Assembly: GCA_948579315.1 (NCBI GenBank) | Contig: CAPAOL010000021.1 | Coordinates: 1-54,942, forward strand | Reading direction: 5' to 3' | Source: an uncultured Phocaeicola sp. | Lineage (GTDB): Bacteria; Bacteroidota; Bacteroidia; Bacteroidales; Bacteroidaceae | Length of the DNA stretch: 54,942 bases | Shown here: one piece after another, positions 16,725-26,900 of the stretch | Layout of the letters: each line of letters begins with the position of its first letter | How positions within the stretch are numbered: the first letter of the stretch is position 1 | Notes under the pieces: generated by a model | Told to the model about the DNA's origin: nothing | What the model saw: only the letters and a program-made list of their open reading frames with translations | Database searches by the model: none | Program-made: the position numbers and the translations under genes

Positions 16725-18050
16725 TTATCTAATCGTTGTAGTCTCTCCTATCCAACCGCCGATAGTGATGCGGTCGCCTTGCTTGTAACCTAACATAAAC
16801 AGGTCTTTAGCTTGCGGAGTATGGCCAGAATATCTACCGATCAATTTGTTAGCTTCTTCAGCTACGCTCGGATCTACTTGTTTTGCACGTTGCAGTTTGT
16901 CGATTACCGCAAAATAAGTACATTTGTTCAAGGCAGATTCGTCGCTCCAGTTAGGGCTCATTGCATAAAGATTGGCAATCAAGATGTATGGAGCACCGTA
17001 GTTTTCGTTAAGGCTAATAGCTTTTTGGCAATACGCTCTTGCTTGAGACAGTTTTTTGGCAGAAGCCAATACTGCCGCAGCAGCGTATGCTTTTTCAGCC
17101 TTCTTCAGATTGTCAGTTTCGAGGTTCACTGCTTCGTCGAAGAATTTCACTGCACTGTCGATATCACCTTTCTTGAATGCCTGATAAGCACATCCTGTAG
17201 CAGCTTCCGCACTAGGTTCTATCTTGTAAACGTAGAATGCAGCCTGTTGGTAAGCATCGCTTTCAGTACATTTCATCATTTTCATGATGTCGATTACTTT
17301 TTTCAGGTAAGCCAAGTCAGTCTGGTTAGCTTCTACCTTCGGTCCATAGATGTTTTGCAGCGATTCACAATCAGCTGTTCCGCTATTTACAAACAAAGCA
17401 ACCAGATTATCTTTGATACCTAGCAAGTTTTTCTTCTTTGCTTCGTTCGTTTCAGTGGCAATAGCAGCATCAGCATATTCAGAAGCAGCCAGGTAATCCT
17501 GAATGAATTGTTCTTTATGGGCAGGATCTGTTTTCAGTTTATCCAAAGACATTTGCAGGAAATAGAAGATAGTAGCGGCAGCAGATTCTGCTTTTACTGC
17601 ATTTACCGACTGGCTCAACCATTGATAAGCCTGATTAACATCAATTTTCGGAGCGAAAGCGATGTAATCTACCGCTTTGATACCCAGAGCTTCGTCAGCA
17701 GAAGACACTTTTGTGCCTTTAGCCAAGAACTCATCTGTGTATTTGATACGCAAGTCATGCGTATTCATCAACTCATCAAAATATTTCTGATATTCCGGAT
17801 TATTCCGATCCTTGATTTGTCCCATCAAGCCTTTCAGAATTTTATATCCGTCAGTAAAAGTATAGAAACGAAGCGTCGGGCAGTTTTCCAACACAGCTTT
17901 CCAAGGAGTATACGCATCTTTAAAATTACCTGCACGCACAGCTTCATGCGAGATACTACTGTTCGAGTTACAGTTAGTCGCATCCTGTGCTACCACAGTG
18001 GTTGCCCCAGCCGAAAGGAACAACATAGCCACAAGCGTTTTAATTTTCAT
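16725..18050 (-). CDS. Secreted TPR-repeat protein
   Basis: 441 aa. Signal peptide MKIKTLVAMLFLSAGATTVVAQ. The mature protein is all-helical with TPR-like units, clearest near ACAYQAFKKGDIDSAVKFFDEAVNLETDNLKKAEKAYAAAAVLASAKKLSQARAYCQKAISLNENYGAPYILIANLYA (about residues 282-360). It should be periplasmic and scaffold-like. Located between an outer-membrane barrel gene and lptC with a 4-nt gap to lptC, so probably part of the same envelope-assembly operon. Exact partner unknown. Confidence 0.82.
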   Translation of the reverse strand: MKIKTLVAMLFLSAGATTVVAQDATNCNSNSSISHEAVRAGNFKDAYTPWKAVLENCPTLRFYTFTDGYKILKGLMGQIKDRNNPEYQKYFDELMNTHDLRIKYTDEFLAKGTKVSSADEALGIKAVDYIAFAPKIDVNQAYQWLSQSVNAVKAESAAATIFYFLQMSLDKLKTDPAHKEQFIQDYLAASEYADAAIATETNEAKKKNLLGIKDNLVALFVNSGTADCESLQNIYGPKVEANQTDLAYLKKVIDIMKMMKCTESDAYQQAAFYVYKIEPSAEAATGCAYQAFKKGDIDSAVKFFDEAVNLETDNLKKAEKAYAAAAVLASAKKLSQARAYCQKAISLNENYGAPYILIANLYAMSPNWSDESALNKCTYFAVIDKLQRAKQVDPSVAEEANKLIGRYSGHTPQAKDLFMLGYKQGDRITIGGWIGETTTIR

Positions 18051-18115
18051 TGTATCTAAATTTTAGTTGTTATTATTATATCCGTCTATTCTTTCTCTTT
18101 TAACATTCATCTCCA

Positions 18116-19393
18116 TTACTCTACTCTGCGCTTGAAGAACCAACGTTCGTTGAACGTCAATCCGATGCTAACGCGGAAGATATTTTCGTTTACAAAAGTC
18201 GCTTCCTGTCCACTGATGCGAACAAACTGTCCGCTGACGCTCAGAATGGAACGGGAACGAGGCACAGGCAGACCGAAGCCGGCAGTTACGCCATATTCGC
18301 GAGTAGCCTTTTTACCGTCGATCTTATAATACGGAGTCGTATAATAAGCTCCCAAACGATATTTTATATGGGATAAATAGGAACGTCCGATCAAATTGGG
18401 AATATATTCCGCACCCACTGATATTTTATGACGGTCACAATACGCGTATGTTTCATTGAAATCATCACGCATAGCATCATCCGATGTATTTACGCCAAAC
18501 TCAGCTTTCGACCACTGCTGCAAACTATAATCTGCACCGATAGTCAAGCGTTTGTCATAGTTGTATGTGAATCCGGCTCCAAACACATTCGGAAGCTCCA
18601 ACGTAGCATCCAAATTGTTGCTGTTAGTCGAACTAACCTGTGTCGTTACAGTATAATCATTATTCAGTTTATGTTTCGGAGAAAAAACCGCTCCGATTGT
18701 CACTGAATGTTTTTTATTCAACTCTTGTGTGTATTGCGCTCCAAAATCCACTTTATAGTCTGAAACCGATACGGTAGTTTGGCTTATATACGAATTAGCA
18801 GAAGCTGTGCTCGGATAAAGCATTGTTAAAGAGCGGGTCATGTCTCCCCAAAAATAAGAAGCGTTCACACCCACAGACAGGTTTTTCAGTATTTTCACTC
18901 CGGCACCAACATACAACTGATGCAAACCGCCTTCACCAACAAGGCTTTTCGTACTATACGGAGAATCACTTGTAGATTCATTGTTTTCCGACACGTTGTA
19001 TCCTATATTAGAAAACGGCAACAACCCGATACTCATCGCCACTCTCGGATGCAAACGAAATTGCATAGCCAGATAGTCGAAGCTAGAGTTTTTAGCGTTC
19101 AGTTTCACACCGCCGCCACTAACATTCATATTTTGCAGACTAACTCCTCCTTCAAAAATAAACGTCAACGAGTCAATGGCTGTATACGAAGCAGGATTCA
19201 GCGGATTGATCTGTGCTCCATCCCGAAGTCCAAAAGCAATCCCCCCCATCGCCTTGCTATTACCGAAACTCTGATCGGACAAGTCGCCATAGCCATATCG
19301 TGTATAAGGAGAGTTTGTATTATTTTGAGCGATTGCCATTCCGGTAACCATCATGAGCAAAAGCGCACAAAGTGTGTGTTTAAATCCTACCAT
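18116..19393 (-). CDS. Outer-membrane beta-barrel protein
   Basis: 425 aa. Signal peptide MVGFKHTLCALLLMMVTGMAIAQ, then TRYGYGDL and AMGGIAFGLRDGAQINPLNPASYTAIDSLTFIFEGG, an opening seen in Bacteroidetes FadL/PorV-like barrels. The rest alternates hydrophobic and polar residues in short strands, ending near an aromatic/charged C-terminus. Its start overlaps the 3' end of coaX by 14 nt. Substrate or role unknown. Confidence 0.8.
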   Translation of the reverse strand: MVGFKHTLCALLLMMVTGMAIAQNNTNSPYTRYGYGDLSDQSFGNSKAMGGIAFGLRDGAQINPLNPASYTAIDSLTFIFEGGVSLQNMNVSGGGVKLNAKNSSFDYLAMQFRLHPRVAMSIGLLPFSNIGYNVSENNESTSDSPYSTKSLVGEGGLHQLYVGAGVKILKNLSVGVNASYFWGDMTRSLTMLYPSTASANSYISQTTVSVSDYKVDFGAQYTQELNKKHSVTIGAVFSPKHKLNNDYTVTTQVSSTNSNNLDATLELPNVFGAGFTYNYDKRLTIGADYSLQQWSKAEFGVNTSDDAMRDDFNETYAYCDRHKISVGAEYIPNLIGRSYLSHIKYRLGAYYTTPYYKIDGKKATREYGVTAGFGLPVPRSRSILSVSGQFVRISGQEATFVNENIFRVSIGLTFNERWFFKRRVE

Positions 19394-20111
19394 TATTATA
19401 GTTTAAAATTCTATTTAATCCTTTCAACACTAAAAATCTATCTGCAAAGATGATACTTTTTACGCTGCTATCAAAAGAAAATTCATCTCCGCCCGTTAAA
19501 AAAACCAAAAGTTCAGGATATTTATGCTTCATAGACTCAATATAACCTGAAATTTCGTATTCCATCCCTTTCATCACTCCGGCGCGTATAGCCGTTTCGG
19601 TGTCCCGTCCCATCGGGAGCTTGCGCCCGTCGGTGCCTACCAAAGGCAAACGCCCTGTAAACTGATGAAGTGCTTTAAAACGCATCTGCATACCGGGAGA
19701 AATATTACCGCCATGATACTGGCCTTTTGAGTCAATAAACTCGTAAGTAATGCAAGTTCCCGCATCAACCACCAATATATCCCGATGAGGAAACTGCTCA
19801 TTAGCACCCACTACGGCAGCTATACGATCATATCCCAATGTTTCGGGAGTTTCGTACAGGTTGACAACCGGAAGCGGAGTCTGATGATTGAGCCACAGCA
19901 AAGGAAACGGCAAAGCAGCCAAATCAGCTAAAACCTTTTCGTTTAAATCAATGACAGTAGCCACAATCCCCTGTTCAACCGGATATTTGGAACAAAGAGC
20001 TTTCAGGCAACCCAGCGACTGATTGGATTCGGTCAACACCTCCACCATCTCTCCAACGTTGAAGAGAGCAACCTTTGCCATTGTATTTCCTATGTCGATA
20101 ATTAAATTCAA
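19380..20111 (-). CDS. coaX: Type III pantothenate kinase, TTG start
   Basis: 243 aa from the TTG at 20111. First enzyme of coenzyme A synthesis, cytosolic. Motifs seen are the phosphate-binding IDIGNTMAKVALF at the N-terminus, GYDRIAAVVGAN, VDAGTCITYEFID, GGNISPGMQMRFKALHQFTGRLP and TGGDEFSF. The frame opens upstream to an ATG at 20168, but a -7 promoter box (20135-20142) lies between, and MNLIIDIGN is the standard family N-terminus, so TTG is the likely start. First gene of the cluster running to the foldase at 12493; its stop overlaps the next gene. Confidence 0.93.
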   Translation of the reverse strand: MNLIIDIGNTMAKVALFNVGEMVEVLTESNQSLGCLKALCSKYPVEQGIVATVIDLNEKVLADLAALPFPLLWLNHQTPLPVVNLYETPETLGYDRIAAVVGANEQFPHRDILVVDAGTCITYEFIDSKGQYHGGNISPGMQMRFKALHQFTGRLPLVGTDGRKLPMGRDTETAIRAGVMKGMEYEISGYIESMKHKYPELLVFLTGGDEFSFDSSVKSIIFADRFLVLKGLNRILNYNNGRI

Positions 20112-20134
20112 TGCATTTTCGTCTTTAGCGAGCG

Positions 20135-20142
20135 CAAAGGTA
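20135..20142 (-). promoter_or_regulatory. -7 promoter box of coaX
   Basis: On the minus strand TACCTTTG is an exact TAnnTTTG match, 24 nt before the TTG start. It decides the start of coaX. Confidence 0.6.
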
Positions 20143-20238
20143 AGGTAAAAAAAGTAAAATGGAAGCACATATAGCAGGAATTATCTTATTTTTCTCATCT
20201 CCCTCACATTTTTCTCTTCTCCCTCACAAAGGGCGTCA

Positions 20239-20322
20239 TTCAAGCCCGGGGATAAACCACCGTCAGCAATGGGATAAACGTGAATGGTCCCTGGGGTGAG
20301 CTTCTTTCAGCCCACGCTTGAA
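20239..20322. repeat. Structured intergenic segment between coaX and the DUF4105 gene
   Basis: TTCAAGC (20239-20245) pairs with GCTTGAA (20316-20322), and the interior contains GGGATAAAC twice. Just upstream, at about 20190-20229, TTTCTC[A/T]TCTCCCTCACA occurs twice in direct repeat. Together with the element at 20383-20606 this accounts for much of the 788-bp gene-free stretch 20169-20956; the remainder shows no ORF of note. Confidence 0.45.
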
Positions 20323-20382
20323 GAGCGGTTAAGTGCCGCCTTGAGAACACGCTGGTCCGGTCTCACAAATCCGACTTTATCT

Positions 20383-20606
20383 TAACGTAAGCTCGATATA
20401 ACTTTATCCGCATGGTTTCCACTCCTTCGGGAAGGAGGGGTGTCCGAAGGACGGGGTGGTAGGATAAACAAGGTTTTTCCTATTTTTTTGTAGATGATAG
20501 ACTTATGTATTTATATGTGTTTACCTACCACCTCCCCCTACGGGGACTCCTCCTTCCTGAAGGAGGAGAAATAGGAATAGTATAAGCCTATGCCGAACTG
20601 ACGTTA
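20383..20606. repeat. MITE-like element, copy B (224 bp)
   Basis: Same organisation and nearly the same sequence as 3712-3924: TAACGT...GATATAACTT at the left, GCCGAACTGACGTTA at the right, CTCCTTCGGGAAGGAG and the GGGGTGGTAGG / CCTACCACCTCCCC pair inside. The terminal repeat is less perfect than in copy A. An ATTTATATGTGT insertion in the middle accounts for most of the length difference. Confidence 0.8.
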
Positions 20607-20923
20607 TCTTATCGACGACGATAGATTCTTTTCTTTTCTGTTCTTTTCTGTTTACGCGCGCGTGTATAGCGTATATTTCACTTATTGATCAGATAGTTAC
20701 GCATTCCTTTAACACTTTGTTTAACACTTAGGTAATCATTACCCAATGATTAACCAACGCGTAACCAATCCGTTTCCAACGAGTTTCGCCTTCCTTTTTC
20801 CTCTCTCCAATTCTGTCTCAAAACAGACATAAAAGAACAGGAGAATCCATCTATTTTTCAAATCTTTCCTCTAAAGAAAAAAACTTTTCTTTATTAACTG
20901 GCATATAAACCGAGATTTATATT

Positions 20924-20931
20924 TAAATTTG
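20924..20931 (+). promoter_or_regulatory. -7 promoter box of the DUF4105 gene
   Basis: TAAATTTG fits TAnnTTTG, 25 nt before the ATG at 20957. No convincing -33 box. Confidence 0.5.
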
Positions 20932-20956
20932 TCACCAAAATAAAACGAACCTGCTA

Positions 20957-22144
20957 ATGAAACGGTTTTTCTTATATACGCTCCTCTCCTTCTTCCTGTT
21001 GCTTCCGTCCGCCGGACAAGCATCTGCCAACAGTAACGACTCCATCCGCTTGAGCTTGTTGACTTGCGCTCCCGGAGAAGAAATATATTCCCTGTTCGGA
21101 CACACTGCCATCCGCTATGAAAATCCTTCACAAGGGATTGACGTTGTGTTCAATTACGGATTATTCAGTTTCAACACACCTAATTTCATCTTCCGCTTCT
21201 CGCTCGGAGAAACTGATTATCAGCTGGGAGTAACTGACTATGAGCGATTTGCAACTGAATATACATTCTACGGACGTAGCGTGTGGCAGCAGACACTGAA
21301 TCTGACTAACGAAGAGAAAGCAAAACTAATCCAATTATTGCAAGAAAATTACCGCCCGGAAAACCGGGTGTATCGTTATAATTTCTTTTACGACAATTGC
21401 GCCACCCGTCCTCGGAACAAGATAGAAGAAAGCATTGCAGGAAAGGTGGTTTATCCGATAGCACCGCAGGATGGTTCGCGCACTTTCCGCGACATCGTAC
21501 ATCAATATTGCAAAGGACATCCGTGGGCGCGTTTCGGCATCGACCTCTGCATCGGAAGAGAAGCCGACCAACCCATCACACAACGGCAAATGATGTTTGC
21601 TCCTTTCTATCTGATGGATGCTTTCGACGGCACATATATTTTCACAGATACCTATTTCCGTCCGCTTGTCAAGACCAAAGAGAAGATAATCGACGTCACT
21701 CCCGAACCGGATGAAAGCGACTGGATGCCTACTCCGCTCCAATGCTCGTTACTCTTATTTATACTGACAGCCGCCGCCACGATCTATGGCATCCGCCGGA
21801 GAACCGGATTATGGGGAATCGACCTTGTTCTTTTTGGCATGGCAGGTATCGTGGGATGCGTCCTCGCCTTCCTCGCCCTCTTCTCCCAACACCCGGCAGT
21901 CAGTTCCAATTTCCTGTTATTGGTCTTCCATCCGGGGCAACTTCTTTTCCTTCCCTACATTGTATATTGTGTCCGAAAAGGGAAGAAATGCTGGTACTTG
22001 ACCTTGAATCTGGTCGTTTTAACACTTTTTATAATGCTTTTTCCTGTAATTCCGCAAAGATTTGACTTTGCAGTTGTACCTTTGGCACTCATTTTGCTGA
22101 TACGTTCAGCAAGCAATCTGATTGTGACATCTAAAAAGAAATAA
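20957..22144 (+). CDS. DUF4105 membrane protein
   Basis: 395 aa. A signal sequence (MKRFFLYTLLSFFLLLPSAGQASA) leads to a periplasmic DUF4105 domain (~residues 30-200) with LLTCAPGEEIYSLFGHTAIRY, FNYGLFSFNTPNFIFRFSLGETDYQLG and the conserved YRYNFFYDNCATRPRNKIEE. The C-terminal ~140 residues form about four or five membrane segments. The domain resembles NlpC-like or LRAT-like cysteine enzymes (H in GHTAIRY and C in DNCATR would be candidate residues), but that is inference. Its stop overlaps the next start (TAATG), so the two are translated together. Confidence 0.83.
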   Translation: MKRFFLYTLLSFFLLLPSAGQASANSNDSIRLSLLTCAPGEEIYSLFGHTAIRYENPSQGIDVVFNYGLFSFNTPNFIFRFSLGETDYQLGVTDYERFATEYTFYGRSVWQQTLNLTNEEKAKLIQLLQENYRPENRVYRYNFFYDNCATRPRNKIEESIAGKVVYPIAPQDGSRTFRDIVHQYCKGHPWARFGIDLCIGREADQPITQRQMMFAPFYLMDAFDGTYIFTDTYFRPLVKTKEKIIDVTPEPDESDWMPTPLQCSLLLFILTAAATIYGIRRRTGLWGIDLVLFGMAGIVGCVLAFLALFSQHPAVSSNFLLLVFHPGQLLFLPYIVYCVRKGKKCWYLTLNLVVLTLFIMLFPVIPQRFDFAVVPLALILLIRSASNLIVTSKKK

Positions 22145-23718
22145 TGAAAGGACTACTAACTTCCCTCATCACCGTACTGACTTTTACCGGGCTACAGGCC
22201 CAGTCACTACCCTCCGCCCCTAAATTAGTGGTAGGGTTGACCATTGACCAATTGCGTACGGACTATCTGGAAGCGTTTTCGTCACTCTACGGTGAGAAAG
22301 GCTTCAAACGTCTTTGGAAAGAGGGAAGAGTGTTCCATAACGCCGAATATACCTTCTGCGGCGTAGACCGTGCTTCTGCCATCGCAGCCATTTACAGCGG
22401 CACAACGCCTTCCGTGAACGGAATCATCTCCCAACGATGGATGGACGCCTCTACCCTTCGCCCCGTCAACAGTACGGACGATACCGAATTCATGGGATAT
22501 TACACCGACCAAACCGCCGCACCCACCAAATTACTGACTTCCACCATTGCCGACGAGCTTAAAATAGCTACCCAAGGCAAAGGACTCGTATATGCCATCG
22601 CCCCCGATTGCGACGCCGCGCTTTTCGCAGCCGGACATGCCGGAAACGGCGCTTTCTGGCTCAATCCCAACACCGGAAAATGGAGCGGAACGACCTATTA
22701 TGGAGAATTTCCGTGGTGGGCAAGCCAATACAATGACCGGCAGGCGATTGATTTCCGCATTGCGGGCATGACATGGGAACCGGTGTTCCCCCGTGGCATG
22801 TACACTTTTCTGCCAGATTGGCGGGATATACTTTTCAAATATAAATTTGATGACGACCGTAACAATAAGTACAGACGCTTCATCGCCAGCCCTTTTGTGA
22901 ATGACGAAGTGAACGCACTTGCCGAAGAGGCATTGAACAAAAGCTCCATCGGCATGGATGACATTACTGACTTATTGGCACTCACTTATTATGCAGGAAA
23001 CTACGCACATAAATCCGTACAGGAATGTGCCATGGAAATACAAGACACCTACGTGCGTCTCGACCGCAGCATCGAAAACCTGCTCGAAGCGCTCGAAAAG
23101 AAAGTAGGACTACAAAACGTGCTTATTTTTGTCACTTCCACCGGATATACGGACAGTGAAGCACCCGATTCGGGATTGTACAAGATTCCCGGCGGAGAGT
23201 TTTATCTCAACCGTTGTGCCGCCCTGCTGAATATGTATCTGATGGCTACGTATGGCGAAGGAAAGTATGTGGAAGCTCACCACAACCAGCAGATTTACCT
23301 GAATCATAAATTGCTGGAAAAGAAGGAACTGAATCTGGCAGAGATCCAACAAAAGTCAGCAGAATTCCTGATGCAGTTCAGCGGAGTGAACGAAGCCTAT
23401 TCAGCCAACCGGCTGTTGCTGGGTTCATGGACACCGGAAATTCATAAAATACGCAACGGCTACCACCGCAAACGTTCGGGCGACCTCATCATCGACGTCC
23501 TTCCCGGATGGACCATCGTCAACGAGAACGGCGGCGAAAACAAAGTGGTACGTCATTCCTATATCCCTTCACCGCTGATTTTCATGGGACATTCCGTGAA
23601 ACCCGCCATTATCCAGACACCTGTAACCATTGACCATATTGCGCCCACACTGGCACATTTCATGCGCATCCGGGCTCCCAATGCCTGTACTTCTGCTCCG
23701 ATTACCGACCTACGGTAA
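22144..23718 (+). CDS. Alkaline-phosphatase-fold exported protein with altered active site
   Basis: 524 aa. A signal peptide (to about LQAQ, residue 20) leads to an alkaline-phosphatase-superfamily core: LVVGLTIDQLRTDYL (metal-ligand Asp35), AAIYSGTTPSVNGIISQRW (~82-99) and, near the C-terminus, IDHIAPTLAHFMRI. In relatives of the PafA type the nucleophile loop reads TGPGH; here the loop is FCGVDRAS (71-78), and the paired-metal motif usually written TADHG is VTSTGYTDSEAPD. Key ligands therefore look changed or lost. It may be a pseudoenzyme or have a different chemistry. Translationally coupled to the DUF4105 gene by a 1-nt overlap. Confidence 0.8.
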   Translation: MKGLLTSLITVLTFTGLQAQSLPSAPKLVVGLTIDQLRTDYLEAFSSLYGEKGFKRLWKEGRVFHNAEYTFCGVDRASAIAAIYSGTTPSVNGIISQRWMDASTLRPVNSTDDTEFMGYYTDQTAAPTKLLTSTIADELKIATQGKGLVYAIAPDCDAALFAAGHAGNGAFWLNPNTGKWSGTTYYGEFPWWASQYNDRQAIDFRIAGMTWEPVFPRGMYTFLPDWRDILFKYKFDDDRNNKYRRFIASPFVNDEVNALAEEALNKSSIGMDDITDLLALTYYAGNYAHKSVQECAMEIQDTYVRLDRSIENLLEALEKKVGLQNVLIFVTSTGYTDSEAPDSGLYKIPGGEFYLNRCAALLNMYLMATYGEGKYVEAHHNQQIYLNHKLLEKKELNLAEIQQKSAEFLMQFSGVNEAYSANRLLLGSWTPEIHKIRNGYHRKRSGDLIIDVLPGWTIVNENGGENKVVRHSYIPSPLIFMGHSVKPAIIQTPVTIDHIAPTLAHFMRIRAPNACTSAPITDLR

Positions 23719-23771
23719 AAAATTACTCACAAAAACAGGGAGCAAAACATAAATAAATCAGCATTTTAATG

Positions 23772-23779
23772 TAACTTTG
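23772..23779 (+). promoter_or_regulatory. -7 promoter box upstream of secA
   Basis: TAACTTTG is an exact TAnnTTTG match 137 nt before the secA ATG, which leaves a long leader containing the hairpin at 23791-23880. Confidence 0.5.
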
Positions 23780-23790
23780 CGGAGATTATT

Positions 23791-23880
23791 CGCCACAAAT
23801 TCCACAGATCCACACAGATTAAAAAGAAATATCTGTGTTCTATATGAAAAAATCTGTGTAAATCCGTGAAATCTGTGGTG
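23791..23880. repeat. Long imperfect hairpin in the secA leader
   Basis: The 30 bases at 23791-23820 and 23851-23880 are inverted copies of each other with six differences, all transitions. Both are built of CCACAGAT / ATCTGTGG units, with an extra ATCTGTGT in the loop. It is of the same family as 3636-4010 and 12295-12485. If the promoter at 23772 is real, it lies in the secA mRNA leader. Confidence 0.75.
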
Positions 23881-23915
23881 CAGAAAAAGATAAATAATAA
23901 ACTAAATAATATAAC

Positions 23916-26900
23916 ATGGGATTTAATGAATTTTTAAGCTCGATTTTCGGAAACAAATCCACACGAGACATGAAAGAAATCAAGCCCTGGGTGGAAAAGG
24001 TCAAAGCTGCCTACCCGGAGGTTGAGAAACTGGACAACGATGCCCTCCGTGCCAAAACGGAAGAACTCAAAAAATATATCCATGAATCGGCTACTGCCGA
24101 ACGTGCGAAAGTGGAAGAGTTGAAGGCAAGCATCGAGACACTGGAACTGGAAGACCGCGAAGAAGTCTTCGCACAAATCGATAAGATAGAAAAAGAAATT
24201 CTGGAGAAATATGAAAAAGCACTGGACGAAGTGCTGCCCGTTGCTTTCTCTATCGTGAAGGCTACCGCCAAACGTTTCACAGAAAATCAAGAAATCGTTG
24301 TTACAGCTACGGATTTTGACCGTCACCTGGCTGCAACGAAAGACTTTGTACGCATCGAAGGCGACAAGGCCATCTATCAGAACCACTGGATAGCCGGCGG
24401 TAACGACACGGTATGGAACATGGTTCACTACGATGTACAGCTCTTTGGTGGTGTCGTTCTGCATAAAGGTAAGATTGCGGAAATGGCAACCGGTGAAGGT
24501 AAAACATTGGTGGCTACCCTCCCGGTATTCCTCAACGCTCTGACCGGAAACGGTGTACACGTGGTTACCGTGAATGATTACCTCGCCAAACGTGACTCTG
24601 AATGGATGGGACCTCTTTATATGTTCCACGGATTGAGCGTAGATTGTATCGACCGCCATCAACCGAACTCCGACGCCCGCCGTCAGGCATACCTGGCAGA
24701 CATCACATTCGGTACGAACAATGAATTCGGTTTCGACTACCTGCGCGACAACATGGCTATCAGCCCGAAAGACCTTGTACAACGTCAGCACAACTATGCC
24801 ATCGTCGATGAGGTCGACTCGGTATTGATTGACGACGCCCGTACTCCGTTGATTATCTCCGGTCCTGTACCGAAAGGCGACGACCAATTGTTCGAGCAAC
24901 TCCGTCCGTTAGTAGAACGTCTGGTAGAAGCACAGAAAGTATTGGCTACCAAATATCTCTCCGAAGCTAAGAAACTGATCGCATCCAACGATAAGAAAGA
25001 GGTGGAAGAAGGATTCCTCGCTTTATATCGCAGCCACAAGGCATTGCCGAAAAACAAGGCTTTGATTAAGTTCCTTAGTGAACAGGGTATCAAGGCGGGT
25101 ATGCTCAAAACGGAAGAAATCTACATGGAACAGAACAACAAGCGTATGCATGAAGTTACTGATCCGCTGTATTTCGTGATCGACGAGAAACTGAATAGTG
25201 TAGACCTGACAGACAAGGGTGTAGACCTGATTACCGGTAACTCTGAAGACCCGACATTGTTCGTTCTTCCGGACATCGCCGGACAACTTTCGGAACTGGA
25301 AAACCAACATCTGACTAACGAGCAACTGCTTGAAAAGAAAGATGAGCTTCTGACAAACTATGCCATCAAATCGGAACGTGTACACACCATCAACCAGTTG
25401 TTGAAGGCTTACACCATGTTCGAGAAAGATGATGAATATGTAGTGATCGACGGACAGGTGAAGATCGTAGACGAGCAGACAGGCCGTATCATGGAAGGTC
25501 GCCGCTACTCTGACGGATTGCACCAGGCTATCGAAGCCAAGGAACGTGTGAAAGTGGAAGCTGCTACGCAGACCTTCGCAACGATTACTTTGCAGAACTA
25601 CTTCCGTATGTATCACAAACTGTCCGGTATGACCGGTACTGCTGAAACGGAAGCAGGCGAACTTTGGGACATCTACAAATTGGACGTAGTCGTGATCCCG
25701 ACCAACCGTCCGATTGCAAGAAAGGATATGAACGACCGCGTTTACAAGACGAAACGCGAAAAGTATAAAGCTGTTATCGAGGAAATCGAAAAATTGGTTC
25801 AGGCAGGACGTCCGGTATTGGTGGGTACTACTTCGGTAGAAATCTCCGAGATGTTGAGCAAGATGCTTACCATGCGTAAGATTGAGCACAAAGTATTGAA
25901 TGCGAAGTTGCATCAAAAAGAAGCGGACATCGTTGCTACCGCCGGTTTAAGCGGAACAGTAACCATTGCTACCAACATGGCAGGTCGTGGTACCGACATC
26001 AAGTTAAGTCCGGAAGTGAAGGCTGCGGGCGGTTTGGCAATCATCGGTACGGAGCGTCACGAATCCCGTCGTGTAGACCGTCAGTTGCGTGGTCGTGCAG
26101 GACGCCAGGGTGACCCGGGTTCTTCTGTATTCTTTGTGTCACTGGAAGACGATCTGATGCGTCTGTTCTCCTCCGACCGTATCGCTAGCGTAATGGACAA
26201 ACTCGGTTTCCAGGAAGGCGAAATGATCGAGCATAAGATGATTTCCAATTCTATCGAACGTGCCCAGAAGAAGGTGGAAGAAAACAACTTCGGTATTCGT
26301 AAACGTCTGTTGGAATATGACGACGTGATGAACAAGCAGCGTACAGTGGTTTACACCAAACGTCGCCACGCTTTGATGGGTGAACGTATCGGTATGGACA
26401 TTGTGAACATGATTTGGGACCGTTGTGCCAATGCTATCGAAAACAATGATTATGAAGGCTGCCAAATGGAACTGCTTCAGACATTGGCAATGGAAACTCC
26501 GTTCACTGAAGAAGAATTCCGTAACGAGAAGAAAGAAAAGTTGGCGGAAAAGACTTTCAACATTGCGATGGAGAACTTCAAGCGCAAAACTGAACGTCTG
26601 GCACAGATCGCTAATCCGGTTATCAAACAGGTGTATGAAAACCAGGGACACATGTATGAAAACATCCTGATTCCTATTACAGACGGTAAACGGATGTATA
26701 ATATCTCTTGTAACCTGAAAGCAGCTTACGAATCGGAATCTAAAGAAGTGGTGAAATCGTTCGAGAAATCAATCCTGCTCCACGTTATCGACGAAGCATG
26801 GAAAGAAAACCTCCGCGAACTGGACGAACTGAAACATTCCGTACAGAACGCAAGCTACGAACAGAAAGACCCGCTGTTGATTTATAAACTGGAATCTGTG

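Noticed and set aside
23934..24899. 321-aa minus-strand frame
   Set aside because: Shadow of secA with Phe/Cys/His-rich composition and no signals of its own.
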